64,000 nucleotides of DNA from Haloarchaeobius sp. FL176. Lineage in GTDB: Archaea > Halobacteriota > Halobacteria > Halobacteriales > Natrialbaceae. Position 1 is the stretch's first letter. Every line of letters starts with the position of its first letter. The position numbers were made by a program, and so were the translations under genes. The stretch covers positions 62,001 through 126,000 of the forward strand of contig NZ_JANJYH010000006.1 of assembly GCF_024609245.1 (NCBI RefSeq), written 5' to 3'. Shown piece by piece: positions 1 to 7,646 of the stretch. Under the pieces are notes generated by a model. That model saw only the letters and a program-made list of their open reading frames with translations. It was not told the DNA's origin and ran no database searches.

Positions 1-104
1 GACTTCGACACGCCGTCGAGTTCGAGGACGGTTTCGCTCTCCTCGACGGACGGGCGTTCGTACACTGTCTCTACGTCTGCCGTGATGGTTGCGTCACTTG
101 ACAT
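1..104 (-). CDS. Iron ABC transporter ATP-binding protein (5' end only)
   Basis: Only the first 34 codons lie in the window; the rest continues past the left edge. The visible protein starts MSSDATITADVET and reaches LELDGVSK, the usual first beta-strand of an ABC ATPase ahead of its Walker A motif. Its start codon overlaps the end of the permease gene by 11 bp, so it is the third gene of a binding protein-permease-ATPase operon. It would hydrolyse ATP on the cytoplasmic face to power iron import. The family call rests on operon position and this short N-terminus, because no catalytic motif is in view. Confidence 0.7.
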   Translation of the reverse strand, partial: MSSDATITADVETVYERPSVEESETVLELDGVSK

Positions 105-1731
105 CGTATCCCTCCTGTGAGAGGATGACGAAGATGGAGACGGCGGAGACGCCCAGCAGGATGAGCGCGGGCACCGCGGCGTCGTAGAACGCCTGGGAGC
201 CGTGGGCCTGCCAGACCGCCATCACCAGCGTCTCGTACCTCGTCGGGCGGAGCAGCAGCGTCACCGGTAGTTCTTTCATCGTCGTCAGGAACACCAGCGC
301 CGCGCCGCCGAGCAGCCCCGGTGCTGCCAGCGGTAATGTGACCGAACGGAACGCGCCGACCGAGGTGCGCCCCAGGGTCCGGGCGGCCTCGGGGAGCGCC
401 GGGTTGACCTGCAGGAACGAGGCCCGGGTCGAGCCGATCGACTGCGGCAGGAACCGGACCACGTAGGCGAAGATGAGCAGCGGGAGCGCCTGGTTCAGGC
501 TCGGGAACGTCCGCGTCGACAGGTAGATGAGCGCGAACGCGACGACGACGCCCGGGGCGGCGTAGCCGAAGTAGCTGACGCGCTCGGTGAGCTTGCCGAC
601 GCGGGTGTCGTGGCGGGCCGAGAGGTAGGCGATGGGCAGGCCCGCGACCGTCGCGACGACCGCCGCCGCGATGGAGAGCTTGAGCGAGTCGGTCAGGTTC
701 GATAGCTCGAACGGGACGCGCCAGCCGGGTTCCGGGCCGGCGAGCAGCCAGCTGAACAGGATGGCGACCGGGAGGACGATGGCGACGAGTACGACGAGCG
801 AGCAGAGCGCGAGCGCGGGCCACTTCCAGACCCCGAGACGGGCCAGCGATGCCTGCCCGCCCTGTCTGCCGCTCGCGAACTTCTCGTTGTTCCGGGTTCG
901 ACTCTCGACGGCCAGGATGACGGCGGTCACCGTCAGGAGCTGGAGCGAGAGGAGCGCGGCCCGGTCGAGGCCGCTACCCCCTGTCGACGTGCCGCGTTGC
1001 GTCGCAGACTCGATGACCGTCGTGAACACGTTGTACCCCATGATGGCGGGGGTCCCGAAGTCCGAGAGCGCGTACAGCGCCGTCAGCAGCGCGCCGGCCG
1101 CGATGGCGGGCTGGAGCTGCGGGAGAACCACCCGGCGAACCGCCTGCAGCCGACTGTGTCGGAGGGTGCGTGCCGCGTCGACGAGCGTCGTGTCGACGGT
1201 CTTCAGCCCGGCGCGGGCGGTGATGTAGACGTACGGGTACGTGTAGAGCGTGATGACGAGGACCGCGCCTTCGAGGCCGGTGATGTCCGGAATCTGAGGG
1301 ACGCCGAAGGGCGCGAGGAACTCGTTCACGTCGCCGCCCTCGCCGAACGCGCTCGTGAACACGAACGCGCCGATGTAGCTCGGGATGACGAGCGGCAGGG
1401 TGACGAGGACGGTCCAGATGCGTCGGCCGGGGAGGTTCGTCCGGACCGTCAGGTACGCGAGCGGGACGCCGAGCAGGATGGAGAAGACGGTGACACCCGT
1501 GACCATGATGGTACTGTTGACGAACATGTCGACCGTCGTGTCGCGGGTGACGATCTCCAGCGCCCGGGAGAACGGAACGTTCGAGGCAGCGAGCAGCACC
1601 CAGATGAACGGGCTGGCGACGGCGGCGGCGACGGCCGCACTGGCCAGCGAGAGGCCGAGCGGATACGCGCCGCTTTCGGTGCTATCGCCGTCGTCCGTCG
1701 TCGTCTCTGAGTCGTGCTGCTCGACTGCCAT
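94..1731 (-). CDS. Iron(III) ABC transporter permease, fused two-repeat type
   Basis: A 545-residue integral membrane protein with about 12 hydrophobic segments arranged as two homologous halves (roughly residues 30-285 and 300-545). Each half carries an EAA-type coupling loop: DAARTLRHSRLQAVRRVVLP near residue 185 and EAARTLGRTSVGAFRSVTLP near residue 450. This is the FbpB/thiamine-permease architecture. It lies 3 bp after the binding-protein gene and overlaps the ATPase gene. Transcription should start at the iron-box promoter in front of the binding protein. The substrate is inferred from that operator; related permeases also carry thiamine or other small molecules. Confidence 0.85.
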   Translation of the reverse strand: MAVEQHDSETTTDDGDSTESGAYPLGLSLASAAVAAAVASPFIWVLLAASNVPFSRALEIVTRDTTVDMFVNSTIMVTGVTVFSILLGVPLAYLTVRTNLPGRRIWTVLVTLPLVIPSYIGAFVFTSAFGEGGDVNEFLAPFGVPQIPDITGLEGAVLVITLYTYPYVYITARAGLKTVDTTLVDAARTLRHSRLQAVRRVVLPQLQPAIAAGALLTALYALSDFGTPAIMGYNVFTTVIESATQRGTSTGGSGLDRAALLSLQLLTVTAVILAVESRTRNNEKFASGRQGGQASLARLGVWKWPALALCSLVVLVAIVLPVAILFSWLLAGPEPGWRVPFELSNLTDSLKLSIAAAVVATVAGLPIAYLSARHDTRVGKLTERVSYFGYAAPGVVVAFALIYLSTRTFPSLNQALPLLIFAYVVRFLPQSIGSTRASFLQVNPALPEAARTLGRTSVGAFRSVTLPLAAPGLLGGAALVFLTTMKELPVTLLLRPTRYETLVMAVWQAHGSQAFYDAAVPALILLGVSAVSIFVILSQEGYDVK

Positions 1732-1734
1732 CAG

Positions 1735-2880
1735 CTAAACCTGTATCCCCACCTCACGCATCAGATCGATAGTCGGCCCGATGTCGGAGAGCTGTGCGAG
1801 GTCGAAGTCGGGCGTCGCCAGTTCGTCGACGGGTGGGAGGTCGCCGACTGGTTCTACTTCGGGGATGAGTGGGTACTCGAATGTACGTGTTGCGAAGTAC
1901 TCCTGGGCCTCGGCCGAGAGGAGGTGCCGGACGAAGTTCGCCGACATCGACTCGTCGCCCGTGCTGTCGACGACGGCCGCGCCGGCGACGTTGAAGATCG
2001 AACCGGCGTCGTTCTGCGTAAACGCCGTCCCGATGGGTGCGTCGTCGTCGTTCGCGAGGACGCGCTGGATGTAGTAGTGGTTCGCGAAGCCGGCGGTGAG
2101 CTCGCCGTTCGCGACCGCCCGAGCGACGATGAACTCGTCGCTGTACCGTCTCACGCCGGCCTCGAGCATCCCTTCGAGCCACGCCTTCGTCTCCTCGCGG
2201 CCGTTCATCACGCGCATCGCGGTGAGGAAGCCCTGGAAGGAGCCGTAGCTCGGCGCCCAGCCCATGTCGCCGGCGAAGTCGGTGTCGGGGACGGCGAAGA
2301 TGTCGTCGGGCACGTCGCCGTCGGACAGGTCGTCCGTGTTGTACGGGATGGTGCGTGCGCGGCCGGAGGTGCCGATCCACGCGCCGCCGTCGGCGCGGTA
2401 CTGCGTCGGGACGAGGTTCTGCACGTCGTCGGGGAGCGTGACCGTTCGGCCGGCGTCGGCGAGCAGGCCGAGCGCACCGGCGTTGACGGAGAAGAACACG
2501 TCGGCTTCGCTGGCGGTCCCGGCGGTCTCGATCTGGTTGGCGAGGGTGGTCGACGCCTCGTAGCGCGTGTCGACCTTGAAGTCGTCGTACTGGTCCTCGA
2601 TGTACGAGAGCAGCGGGTTGACGAGCGGTTCGCCACGCCCGGAGTAGAGCGTGAGCGTGCCGGAGAGGTCGGGCATGTCGGCCATCGGCGTTCCGCCGGG
2701 TGCCGGTCGACCGTTCATCCCGGAGCCGATGAGCCCGAGGTCGCCGTCGCTGCCGTCGTTGTTGCCGGTCAGGGTGTCGATGCAGCCCGCAGTCGCCGCG
2801 ACACCCGCCGCCGATGCCGCCGCGAGGAAGCGGCGACGCCCGACGGGAGTGTCGGTCGTGTCGTGGTCGTTCTGGTTCAT
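1735..2880 (-). CDS. Iron(III) ABC transporter substrate-binding lipoprotein
   Basis: A 381-residue secreted binding protein of the FbpA/periplasmic-binding type II class. The N-terminus has a twin-arginine signal (GRRRFLAAAS at residues 14-23) followed by a lipobox with the cysteine of AATAGC, so it is exported folded and lipid-anchored outside the membrane. The mature part includes the TLYSGRGEP opening strand typical of extracellular iron-binding proteins. It is first in the operon. The ATG sits 25-30 bp from a TATA box, with an iron-box palindrome between them, so the mRNA is probably leaderless and repressed when iron is plentiful. Confidence 0.85.
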   Translation of the reverse strand: MNQNDHDTTDTPVGRRRFLAAASAAGVAATAGCIDTLTGNNDGSDGDLGLIGSGMNGRPAPGGTPMADMPDLSGTLTLYSGRGEPLVNPLLSYIEDQYDDFKVDTRYEASTTLANQIETAGTASEADVFFSVNAGALGLLADAGRTVTLPDDVQNLVPTQYRADGGAWIGTSGRARTIPYNTDDLSDGDVPDDIFAVPDTDFAGDMGWAPSYGSFQGFLTAMRVMNGREETKAWLEGMLEAGVRRYSDEFIVARAVANGELTAGFANHYYIQRVLANDDDAPIGTAFTQNDAGSIFNVAGAAVVDSTGDESMSANFVRHLLSAEAQEYFATRTFEYPLIPEVEPVGDLPPVDELATPDFDLAQLSDIGPTIDLMREVGIQV

Positions 2881-2886
2881 AGTTGG

Positions 2887-2902
2887 TTTAGGCCCACCTA
2901 AA
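2887..2902 (-). promoter_or_regulatory. Iron-box operator of the iron transporter operon
   Basis: A palindrome TTTAGGCCCACCTAAA lying between the TATA box and the start codon of the binding-protein gene. It matches the TTAGG-N4-CCTAA form associated with DtxR/IdeR/SirR-type metal regulators in haloarchaea. At this position a bound dimer would cover the transcription start and block RNA polymerase. Two further copies lie upstream of the neighbouring RGP gene. Confidence 0.75.
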
Positions 2903-2904
2903 TG

Positions 2905-2912
2905 ATTTATAA
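2905..2912 (-). promoter_or_regulatory. TATA box of the iron transporter operon
   Basis: On the minus strand the sequence reads TTATAAAT, about 25-28 bp before the ATG at 2880. This places the transcription start at or within a few bases of the start codon (leaderless mRNA). Confidence 0.7.
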
Positions 2913-2925
2913 CTGCCGATACTGC

Positions 2926-4095
2926 TCAGTCGTCCGCCGTCGCCGTGACCGGTTCGTGGCCCGCCACGGGTGCGAGTTCGTCGAGGCAGTCGAGCCAGTC
3001 GAGGCAGTACTCGCCGACGTAGTTGAGGAACTCACCGTTCTGGTAGTCGTCGAACTCGCCCTCGACGAGGGCGTCGGCCATAGCGGCCATGACGCCGGCG
3101 TAGGTGTCCGCGTCCGCGCCCTCGCCGTCGACGACCTCCCAGAAGTGCTCGTTGCACTCCAGCCCGGCGACCTCGTTCGTGAGGTCGTCGAACGTCGAGC
3201 GCGGGGCCTTGTTGTGCTCGCAGAGCGGGTCCCCGTTCAGGACTTGCCCGCCGAGCACGTCGGCCGCGCGCTTGAGGAACACGCCCGACCAGATGTCGTC
3301 GAACCGGCCGACGTTCCACGGATTGTCGTCCATCGGGCACTGGTAGAACGCCGGAACGACCTCGCGGCGGAACGCGAGGTTCATCGAACAGACAGTGAGG
3401 TAGTTGTCCTCGGCGGCGACGAACTGCTCGCCGAAGTCGTCCGCGCCGGTCCGGGTCTGAGCCTGGCCCTGCAGGTCGCCATCCATCAGGATTCGAACCG
3501 CGTCGAGGTCCGGAACGTTCGTCCAGAGGCCCTGCGAGGCGACGACGTGGTCGACGGTCGTCGTGTCGGTCTCGACGGTTTCGTCCATCGCGGCGTAGGG
3601 GTAGCCACGCGGGTAGAGCCCGTGCTCGTCGGCGTTCTCGTACAGGACGTTTACCCACTGCTCGTCGGAGGCGACGCGCTCGACCTCGCCCTCGTAGGCG
3701 AGGTTGGCCATGTGCTGGCCGAAGAAGTCGTGGTCCTCGTGGGGCAGCGTGTCGTCGTCGATGAAGAAGCCGTACTCGAACTCGTTGTTCCAGAGGTAGA
3801 GCAGACCGAAGGAGGTCTGGGCATGACTCGCCGCCGGGACGAGGTGGCTGTACTCGCTGACGCCCTGTTCGTCGTACCACGCCTCGCGGTCGGATTCGTC
3901 GAACACGCGGCCCGAGACGTCGAGGTCGTCGAGCATCCCGCGCATGGCGTCCGCATCACAGAAGTCCTCGGTGACGAGGACGAAGTGGAGCCGGTCCGTC
4001 CCGAAGCCGTGGTCCCGTGCGTTCGCGACGTACGCGCGGATGCACTCGTACTCGCGGATGGTCGGGACGACGACGCAGATGTCCGCTGTTGTCAT
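2926..4095 (-). CDS. Reversibly glycosylated polypeptide (RGP) family protein, UDP-arabinopyranose-mutase-like
   Basis: A 389-residue cytosolic protein that matches plant RGP/UAM proteins along most of its length. Shared landmarks in order are VPTIR (residues 10-14), the nucleotide-sugar/metal motif IDDD (112-115), RGYPY (163-167, carrying an arginine that lines up with the conserved RGYPF of plant proteins), QGLWTNVP (188-195), CSMNLAF (236-242), GRFDDIWSG (263-271) and EHNKA (293-297). Plant members interconvert UDP-arabinose ring forms and self-glycosylate; archaeal members are often labelled alpha-1,4-glucan-protein synthase. Two iron-box palindromes precede it, and it lies upstream of the iron transporter operon in the same orientation but with its own promoter. 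The substrate in this organism is unknown. Confidence 0.85.
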   Translation of the reverse strand: MTTADICVVVPTIREYECIRAYVANARDHGFGTDRLHFVLVTEDFCDADAMRGMLDDLDVSGRVFDESDREAWYDEQGVSEYSHLVPAASHAQTSFGLLYLWNNEFEYGFFIDDDTLPHEDHDFFGQHMANLAYEGEVERVASDEQWVNVLYENADEHGLYPRGYPYAAMDETVETDTTTVDHVVASQGLWTNVPDLDAVRILMDGDLQGQAQTRTGADDFGEQFVAAEDNYLTVCSMNLAFRREVVPAFYQCPMDDNPWNVGRFDDIWSGVFLKRAADVLGGQVLNGDPLCEHNKAPRSTFDDLTNEVAGLECNEHFWEVVDGEGADADTYAGVMAAMADALVEGEFDDYQNGEFLNYVGEYCLDWLDCLDELAPVAGHEPVTATADD

Positions 4096-4112
4096 CGCTT
4101 ACTACGAACCTG

Positions 4113-4128
4113 TTTAGGGCAGCCTAAA
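4113..4128 (-). promoter_or_regulatory. Iron-box operator 1 of the RGP gene
   Basis: The palindrome TTTAGGGCAGCCTAAA lies 18 bp upstream of the RGP start codon. It has the same TTAGG-N4-CCTAA core as the iron transporter operator. The TATA-like stretch CTTTTAG on the minus strand overlaps its distal edge, so binding would compete with TBP/TFB. Confidence 0.7.
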
Positions 4129-4140
4129 AGGCTGTCTATC

Positions 4141-4154
4141 TTAGGGCGGCCTAA
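4141..4154 (-). promoter_or_regulatory. Iron-box operator 2 of the RGP gene
   Basis: A second palindrome, TTAGGGCGGCCTAA, lies with its core 27 bp from the first. Tandem sites at this spacing suggest binding of two regulator dimers and tighter control than at the transporter promoter, which has one site. Confidence 0.7.
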
Positions 4155-4247
4155 GAACGCGGCGACGGCACTGCCGATGGGAAGGTGTGTTCGGCTCCGG
4201 TACCGAAAAACCCGCAGGTGGCTCCGCTTCCGTTCGTCTCTCGGGGT

Positions 4248-5141
4248 CTACCACTCCGAAACTACTTCGCTCACACAGCCATCGTCGGGGTAGTAGTACG
4301 AGAAGTGATCGGGGACGTAGTCGACGTTGTGGTCCTGGTAGTTACCCGGCTGGGTGCCCTCACACCCCTCCTCACCGACCGCGGAGTCGAACTCGGCGGT
4401 CGTGTACGCCCAGTTGAGTACGTCGTCGCCGTCCTTCCAGTAGTTGTCGACCTGCCCGACTGCGTCCGCGAGGTCCGGCCCGTAGCGGCCGCCGGTCGAG
4501 ACAGCGTCGTTGTCGGCCGCCCCGCCGAGTAGCGAGACGGACTGGACGGCGTCGGTGATACCGTTCGCGTTCAGCAGTTCGATACATCGCAGCGTGACCC
4601 GCGCGCCGAGCGAGTGACAGACCAGCCGGATGGTCGTGTCTGGGTTGGCCTGCCGGTAGTCGTCGACGAAGTTCGCGAGCTTCTTGCCGTTCTCCTCGGC
4701 GATCTCGGTGGAGTCCCACCAGCCGAACACACTGGAGTCCGAGTCCCAGCTGAACCCGATGACTGCGCCGTCGTAGCCGTTGTCGCGGTAGGATGACTCG
4801 GCCGTCTGGAACCCCTCGATGGCGCTGTCCGGCTCGTTCATCCAGCCGTGGACGTGGACCAGAAGCTCGTCCGGCGCTACCGAGTCGAGACCCGGGATGT
4901 CCCCGACGGTGTCGTAGTCCCACTCGGTGTGGCCGTCGGCCAGATACACCGAGCCGTACCAGGTTATGTCGTAGTGTCCTCGCGTGGTCACCCGCGGATA
5001 CGCGTCTGCTGACGCCGCTGCCTCGTCCGTCGCGGCGACCGCGAGTCCGGTCCCGGCTGCTGCGGTGGCTGCGGTACCGAGGAACCGTCGTCGGCTGACG
5101 TTCCGTGCGCCATGCTGTCTACTGTCATGCCCGTGTGACAT
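4248..5141 (-). CDS. Tat-exported alpha/beta hydrolase (lipase/esterase-like)
   Basis: A 297-residue exported enzyme. The start chosen is the ATG giving MSHGHDSRQHG, because a TATA box (ATTTAAAA, 5166-5173) lies 25-30 bp upstream; an in-frame TTG four codons earlier is less likely. The N-terminus has a twin-arginine signal (SRRRFLGTAA) ending in an alanine-rich stretch. The mature protein has HVHGWMN, a typical oxyanion-loop strand, and CHSLGAR, which holds the nucleophile serine in the G/C-H-S-L-G elbow. Likely acid and histidine residues follow but cannot be pinned without alignment. The natural ester or amide substrate is unknown. It has no evident operon partner. Confidence 0.75.
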   Translation of the reverse strand: MSHGHDSRQHGARNVSRRRFLGTAATAAAGTGLAVAATDEAAASADAYPRVTTRGHYDITWYGSVYLADGHTEWDYDTVGDIPGLDSVAPDELLVHVHGWMNEPDSAIEGFQTAESSYRDNGYDGAVIGFSWDSDSSVFGWWDSTEIAEENGKKLANFVDDYRQANPDTTIRLVCHSLGARVTLRCIELLNANGITDAVQSVSLLGGAADNDAVSTGGRYGPDLADAVGQVDNYWKDGDDVLNWAYTTAEFDSAVGEEGCEGTQPGNYQDHNVDYVPDHFSYYYPDDGCVSEVVSEW

Positions 5142-5165
5142 TACCAACCGCAACTGGTGGATGGG

Positions 5166-5173
5166 ATTTAAAA
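5166..5173 (-). promoter_or_regulatory. TATA box of the alpha/beta hydrolase gene
   Basis: ATTTAAAA read on the plus strand (TTTTAAAT on the minus strand), 25-30 bp before the ATG at 5141. It supports a leaderless transcript and decides the start codon. Confidence 0.6.
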
Positions 5174-5279
5174 CCCGACGGAATTCCGGAGAATAAAATT
5201 TGACTCTGTTCTCGAGTAATACAGCACTCCCTGCTGGCGGGTCCGTGGAACGGCGACCCTGCTGCCCACGCAGTTACTG

Positions 5280-5301
5280 CCGGTCGGTTACCGCCGACCG
5301 G
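5280..5301. terminator. Hairpin between maoC and the hydrolase gene
   Basis: An 8-bp perfect inverted repeat (CCGGTCGG / CCGACCGG) with a 6-nt loop, flanked by partly complementary TTAC and GTAA. It lies downstream of the MaoC gene on the minus strand. It could end that transcript, although no T-run follows, so the role is tentative. Confidence 0.35.
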
Positions 5302-5364
5302 TAACAGTACCACCGAACGCCGACGCGACCACGAGCCGGCGATGCCCGGCCGGACCGAGGCCGC

Positions 5365-6021
5365 TTATTCAGGGAGGTCGTCGATGAGGACGACCGCCTC
5401 GCCGTCGACGACGACCTGTTCGTCGTCCTCGATGACCGTCGAGAGCCGGTACTGGCCGTTGCCGAGGTCCTCCAGAATCTCGACCGTCGCGGTCACCCGG
5501 TCGCCGATGCCGACAGGGCCCTCGAAGGTCAGCTCCTGCGAGAGGTAGATCGTGAGACCGGGGAGTCGGGCCAGCGCCGCGCTCACGAGCCCCGAGACGA
5601 GCGTCCCGTGGGCGATTCGCCCGCCGAAGCGCGTGGTGGCGGCGAACTCGTCGTCGAGGTGGAGTCTGTTCGTGTCACCGCTGGCGGCCGCGAACGCGCG
5701 GACGTCGTCCTCGCTGAGCTGCTTGGAGAACACGACCGTGTCGCCGACGGTGATGTCGGCAGCGTGCTCGACGGTCCGCTCGAAGGTCCAGTCGGCGTGT
5801 TCGTACGCCACGGACGGCACTGACGGCTCGACTATCTCGTTCTCGTCCGTCGTTGTCGTCTCCTCCGTGTCCGCCGACGACGATTCCGCACCTGGTGCGA
5901 AGGCCGCGAAGGCCGCTCGGTTCGCCGCCGTCGCCCCCTTGACGGCGTTCTCCGCGAAACTGGTCCACGCCGTCGCCATCGCTGCAAATGGCGATGCTAC
6001 GCGAGTCTCCTCTTCACTCAT
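5365..6021 (-). CDS. MaoC-family (R)-enoyl-CoA hydratase of the PHA locus
   Basis: A 218-residue protein whose last ~140 residues form a hotdog-fold MaoC domain, with the hydratase signature around FAAASGDTNRLHLDDEFA (catalytic Asp and His) and GRIAHGTLVSGL. Such enzymes hydrate trans-2-enoyl-CoA to (R)-3-hydroxyacyl-CoA, the direct monomer for PHA synthase. The first ~80 residues are an extra alanine-rich and then acidic segment. That segment begins ASPFAAM and has ENA 13 residues after the proline, resembling the start of PhaC. The gene is divergent from phaR, so the 215-bp gap probably carries two promoters. The N-terminal extension may tether the enzyme to granules. Confidence 0.8.
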   Translation of the reverse strand: MSEEETRVASPFAAMATAWTSFAENAVKGATAANRAAFAAFAPGAESSSADTEETTTTDENEIVEPSVPSVAYEHADWTFERTVEHAADITVGDTVVFSKQLSEDDVRAFAAASGDTNRLHLDDEFAATTRFGGRIAHGTLVSGLVSAALARLPGLTIYLSQELTFEGPVGIGDRVTATVEILEDLGNGQYRLSTVIEDDEQVVVDGEAVVLIDDLPE

Positions 6022-6135
6022 ACCCGCCTGCTAAGACAGGCGTGCGTATCACTCCTTTGGCTCTGCCAAGGCCTGCAGACTCTCCGTCCGTTCCCGTCTG
6101 ATACGACTGTGCGGTACGTCGCCCACCGGAGGTTT

Positions 6136-6157
6136 CAGGCCGTCACCGGACGGCCTG
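6136..6157. promoter_or_regulatory. Perfect inverted repeat upstream of phaR
   Basis: Nine-base arms CAGGCCGTC and GACGGCCTG surround the loop ACCG. The repeat lies in the divergent maoC/phaR gap about 50 bp before the phaR TATA box. It could be a regulator site or a small hairpin in the maoC 5' region. Confidence 0.45.
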
Positions 6158-6169
6158 TTTCCACTCAAT

Positions 6170-6182
6170 ACCATTCAATGGT
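6170..6182. promoter_or_regulatory. 13-bp palindrome next to the phaR promoter, candidate operator
   Basis: ACCATTCAATGGT is a perfect palindrome with one central base, in an AT-richer patch 22 bp before the phaR TATA box. The position suits an operator for autoregulation by the AbrB-type protein PhaR, known to repress its own locus in other haloarchaea. That it is PhaR's site is inference. Confidence 0.45.
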
Positions 6183-6203
6183 TCTCGTTGGTTCTCAGCG
6201 GAA

Positions 6204-6210
6204 TCTTTAT
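6204..6210 (+). promoter_or_regulatory. TATA box of phaR
   Basis: TCTTTAT, about 27-30 bp before the ATG at 6237. It favours that ATG over an in-frame GTG at 6222 and implies a leaderless phaR-phaP mRNA. Confidence 0.55.
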
Positions 6211-6236
6211 GCTCCCTGGCGGTGTACTACCTGTTG

Positions 6237-6563
6237 ATGACGGACGATTCGCCGACGATGCCGTGGTCCCCGTTCATGCTCCAGCAGATGCAGGAGCAGA
6301 TGCAGGAGGCGAGCGAGCAGATGATGGGGTCCCAGTCGGAGCTGTGGGAACAGTTCCTCAAGAGTGGGGCCGGTGGGTCGGACACGATGTCCGACCTGAC
6401 CGCGATGAGCCGCGGCGCGGCGATGTTCAAGACCCGCGTCCAGAGCAGTGGTCGCATCAGCATTCCCGACGCCGAGCGCGAGGCGCTCGACATCGGTGAA
6501 GGCGACATCGTCCAGACGATAGTCATCCCAGTCAAACGCAACAACAGTGATTCCAATGAGTGA
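6237..6563 (+). CDS. phaR: PhaR, AbrB-type regulator of PHA accumulation
   Basis: A 108-residue protein. The first ~60 residues are rich in Met and Gln (WSPFMLQQMQEQMQEASEQM), as expected for a granule-binding amphipathic helix. The C-terminus is a SpoVT/AbrB swapped-hairpin DNA-binding domain (SSGRISIPDAEREALDIGEG). In haloarchaea this protein represses phaRP and leaves DNA when granules capture it. The start was chosen from the TATA box spacing. The stop codon overlaps the phaP start by 8 bp, so the two are co-transcribed and probably translationally coupled. Confidence 0.85.
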   Translation: MTDDSPTMPWSPFMLQQMQEQMQEASEQMMGSQSELWEQFLKSGAGGSDTMSDLTAMSRGAAMFKTRVQSSGRISIPDAEREALDIGEGDIVQTIVIPVKRNNSDSNE

Positions 6564-7044
6564 AACTACCCAGAACCCGATGAAGCCCGTCTTCCAGATG
6601 CAGCGCACGATGCTCGAGAGCAGCCAGCAGGCGACGCACGACGTCGTCGAGGCGCAGAAGGAAGCGGTCACCCAGATGACCGAGTCCGTCGAGCAGTACC
6701 AGACGCTCAGCGAGCAGAACGCCGAGATGTCGAAGAAGGCGCTCCACGCCTACTTCGACGCCGTCGAGTCCATGATGCCCGAGGACTCCGTCGAGTTCGA
6801 CGAGTTCGAGCAGATGCTCGACGAGCAGTACGACGCGCTCACCGAGAACCAGGCCCAGATGATGGAGGCGGCCCTCGAGACGATGGAGGAGAACGCCGAC
6901 GCCTTCGACCAGTACGCGGACAGCTACACCGAGGTCGTCGACAGCTCCTTCGACTCCTTCCTCGAGACGCACGAGCGCATGGAGGCCAGCTTCGAGGACG
7001 CGAGCGAGCAGCTCGAGGACGCAGCAGAGGAGCTCTCGGCCTGA
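6556..7044 (+). CDS. phaP: PhaP, PHA granule-associated phasin
   Basis: A 162-residue, almost entirely helical acidic protein with a heptad-like pattern of hydrophobic residues and no predicted membrane span, typical of haloarchaeal phasins that coat PHA granules. It starts at the ATG giving MSETTQNP, inside the end of phaR; a GTG three codons earlier is possible. Residues 6-21 contain QNP and MQR at exactly the same spacing as at the N-terminus of PhaC, which suggests a shared granule or partner-binding segment. Confidence 0.8.
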   Translation: MSETTQNPMKPVFQMQRTMLESSQQATHDVVEAQKEAVTQMTESVEQYQTLSEQNAEMSKKALHAYFDAVESMMPEDSVEFDEFEQMLDEQYDALTENQAQMMEAALETMEENADAFDQYADSYTEVVDSSFDSFLETHERMEASFEDASEQLEDAAEELSA

Positions 7045-7059
7045 GCCCCCGACGAGACC

Positions 7060-7067
7060 TTTTATAA
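7060..7067 (+). promoter_or_regulatory. TATA box of phaEC
   Basis: TTTTATAA, 24-31 bp before the phaE ATG at 7091 and just after the phaP stop. It gives phaEC its own leaderless promoter, separate from phaRP. Confidence 0.75.
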
Positions 7068-7090
7068 TCAGCGACACCCATCTTTAGACA

Positions 7091-7645
7091 ATGACAGACT
7101 CATACCCCCAATCGACGGTGCCGACCGAGTGGAACGACTTCGTCTCGCGAATGAACGAGCAGTTCTTCGAGGCGATGGAGAAGAACATGGAAGCGCAGGC
7201 GCAGTTCGTCGAACAGTGGTCCGAAACGGTCGAAGGAACCGGAGCAGAGATGGGCGACCTCGACGAGAGCGTCGAGGGCTACAAGCGCGCCTACGAGGCC
7301 TGGATGGACGCCGCCGAGCAGATGGTCGAGCGGACCGAGGACGGCATGCAGGGCGAGGAAGTCGAGGCAGAGGAGTTCCGCGACATCTGGCTCAACACGG
7401 CGAACCAGGCGTTCAAGGAGGTCATGTCCACGAGCGCCTTCGCCGCCTGGACCGGCTCCAGCGTCGGCCAGATGCTCGAGATGCAACAGCAGGCCGACGA
7501 AGCCGCCGAGGACACGCTCCACACGCTCGGCTTCGCCACGGAGGGCGACGTCGTCGAGATCGGCGACCGCCTCGTCGAACTCGAACGCCGCCAGCACGCG
7601 GTCGAACAGAAGCTCGACCGTGTCCTCGAACACCTGGAGGAGTAA
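7091..7645 (+). CDS. phaE: PhaE, subunit of class III PHA synthase
   Basis: A 184-residue helical acidic protein. Haloarchaeal class III synthase is a PhaC-PhaE complex, and PhaE here has the expected size, position and a C-terminal coiled coil (from about residue 145, [20 protein letters not shown]). It probably stabilises and activates PhaC at the granule surface. Its stop codon is 1 bp before the phaC ATG, and the PhaE coding end supplies a GGAGG ribosome-binding site for phaC. Confidence 0.8.
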   Translation: MTDSYPQSTVPTEWNDFVSRMNEQFFEAMEKNMEAQAQFVEQWSETVEGTGAEMGDLDESVEGYKRAYEAWMDAAEQMVERTEDGMQGEEVEAEEFRDIWLNTANQAFKEVMSTSAFAAWTGSSVGQMLEMQQQADEAAEDTLHTLGFATEGDVVEIGDRLVELERRQHAVEQKLDRVLEHLEE

Positions 7646-7646
7646 G

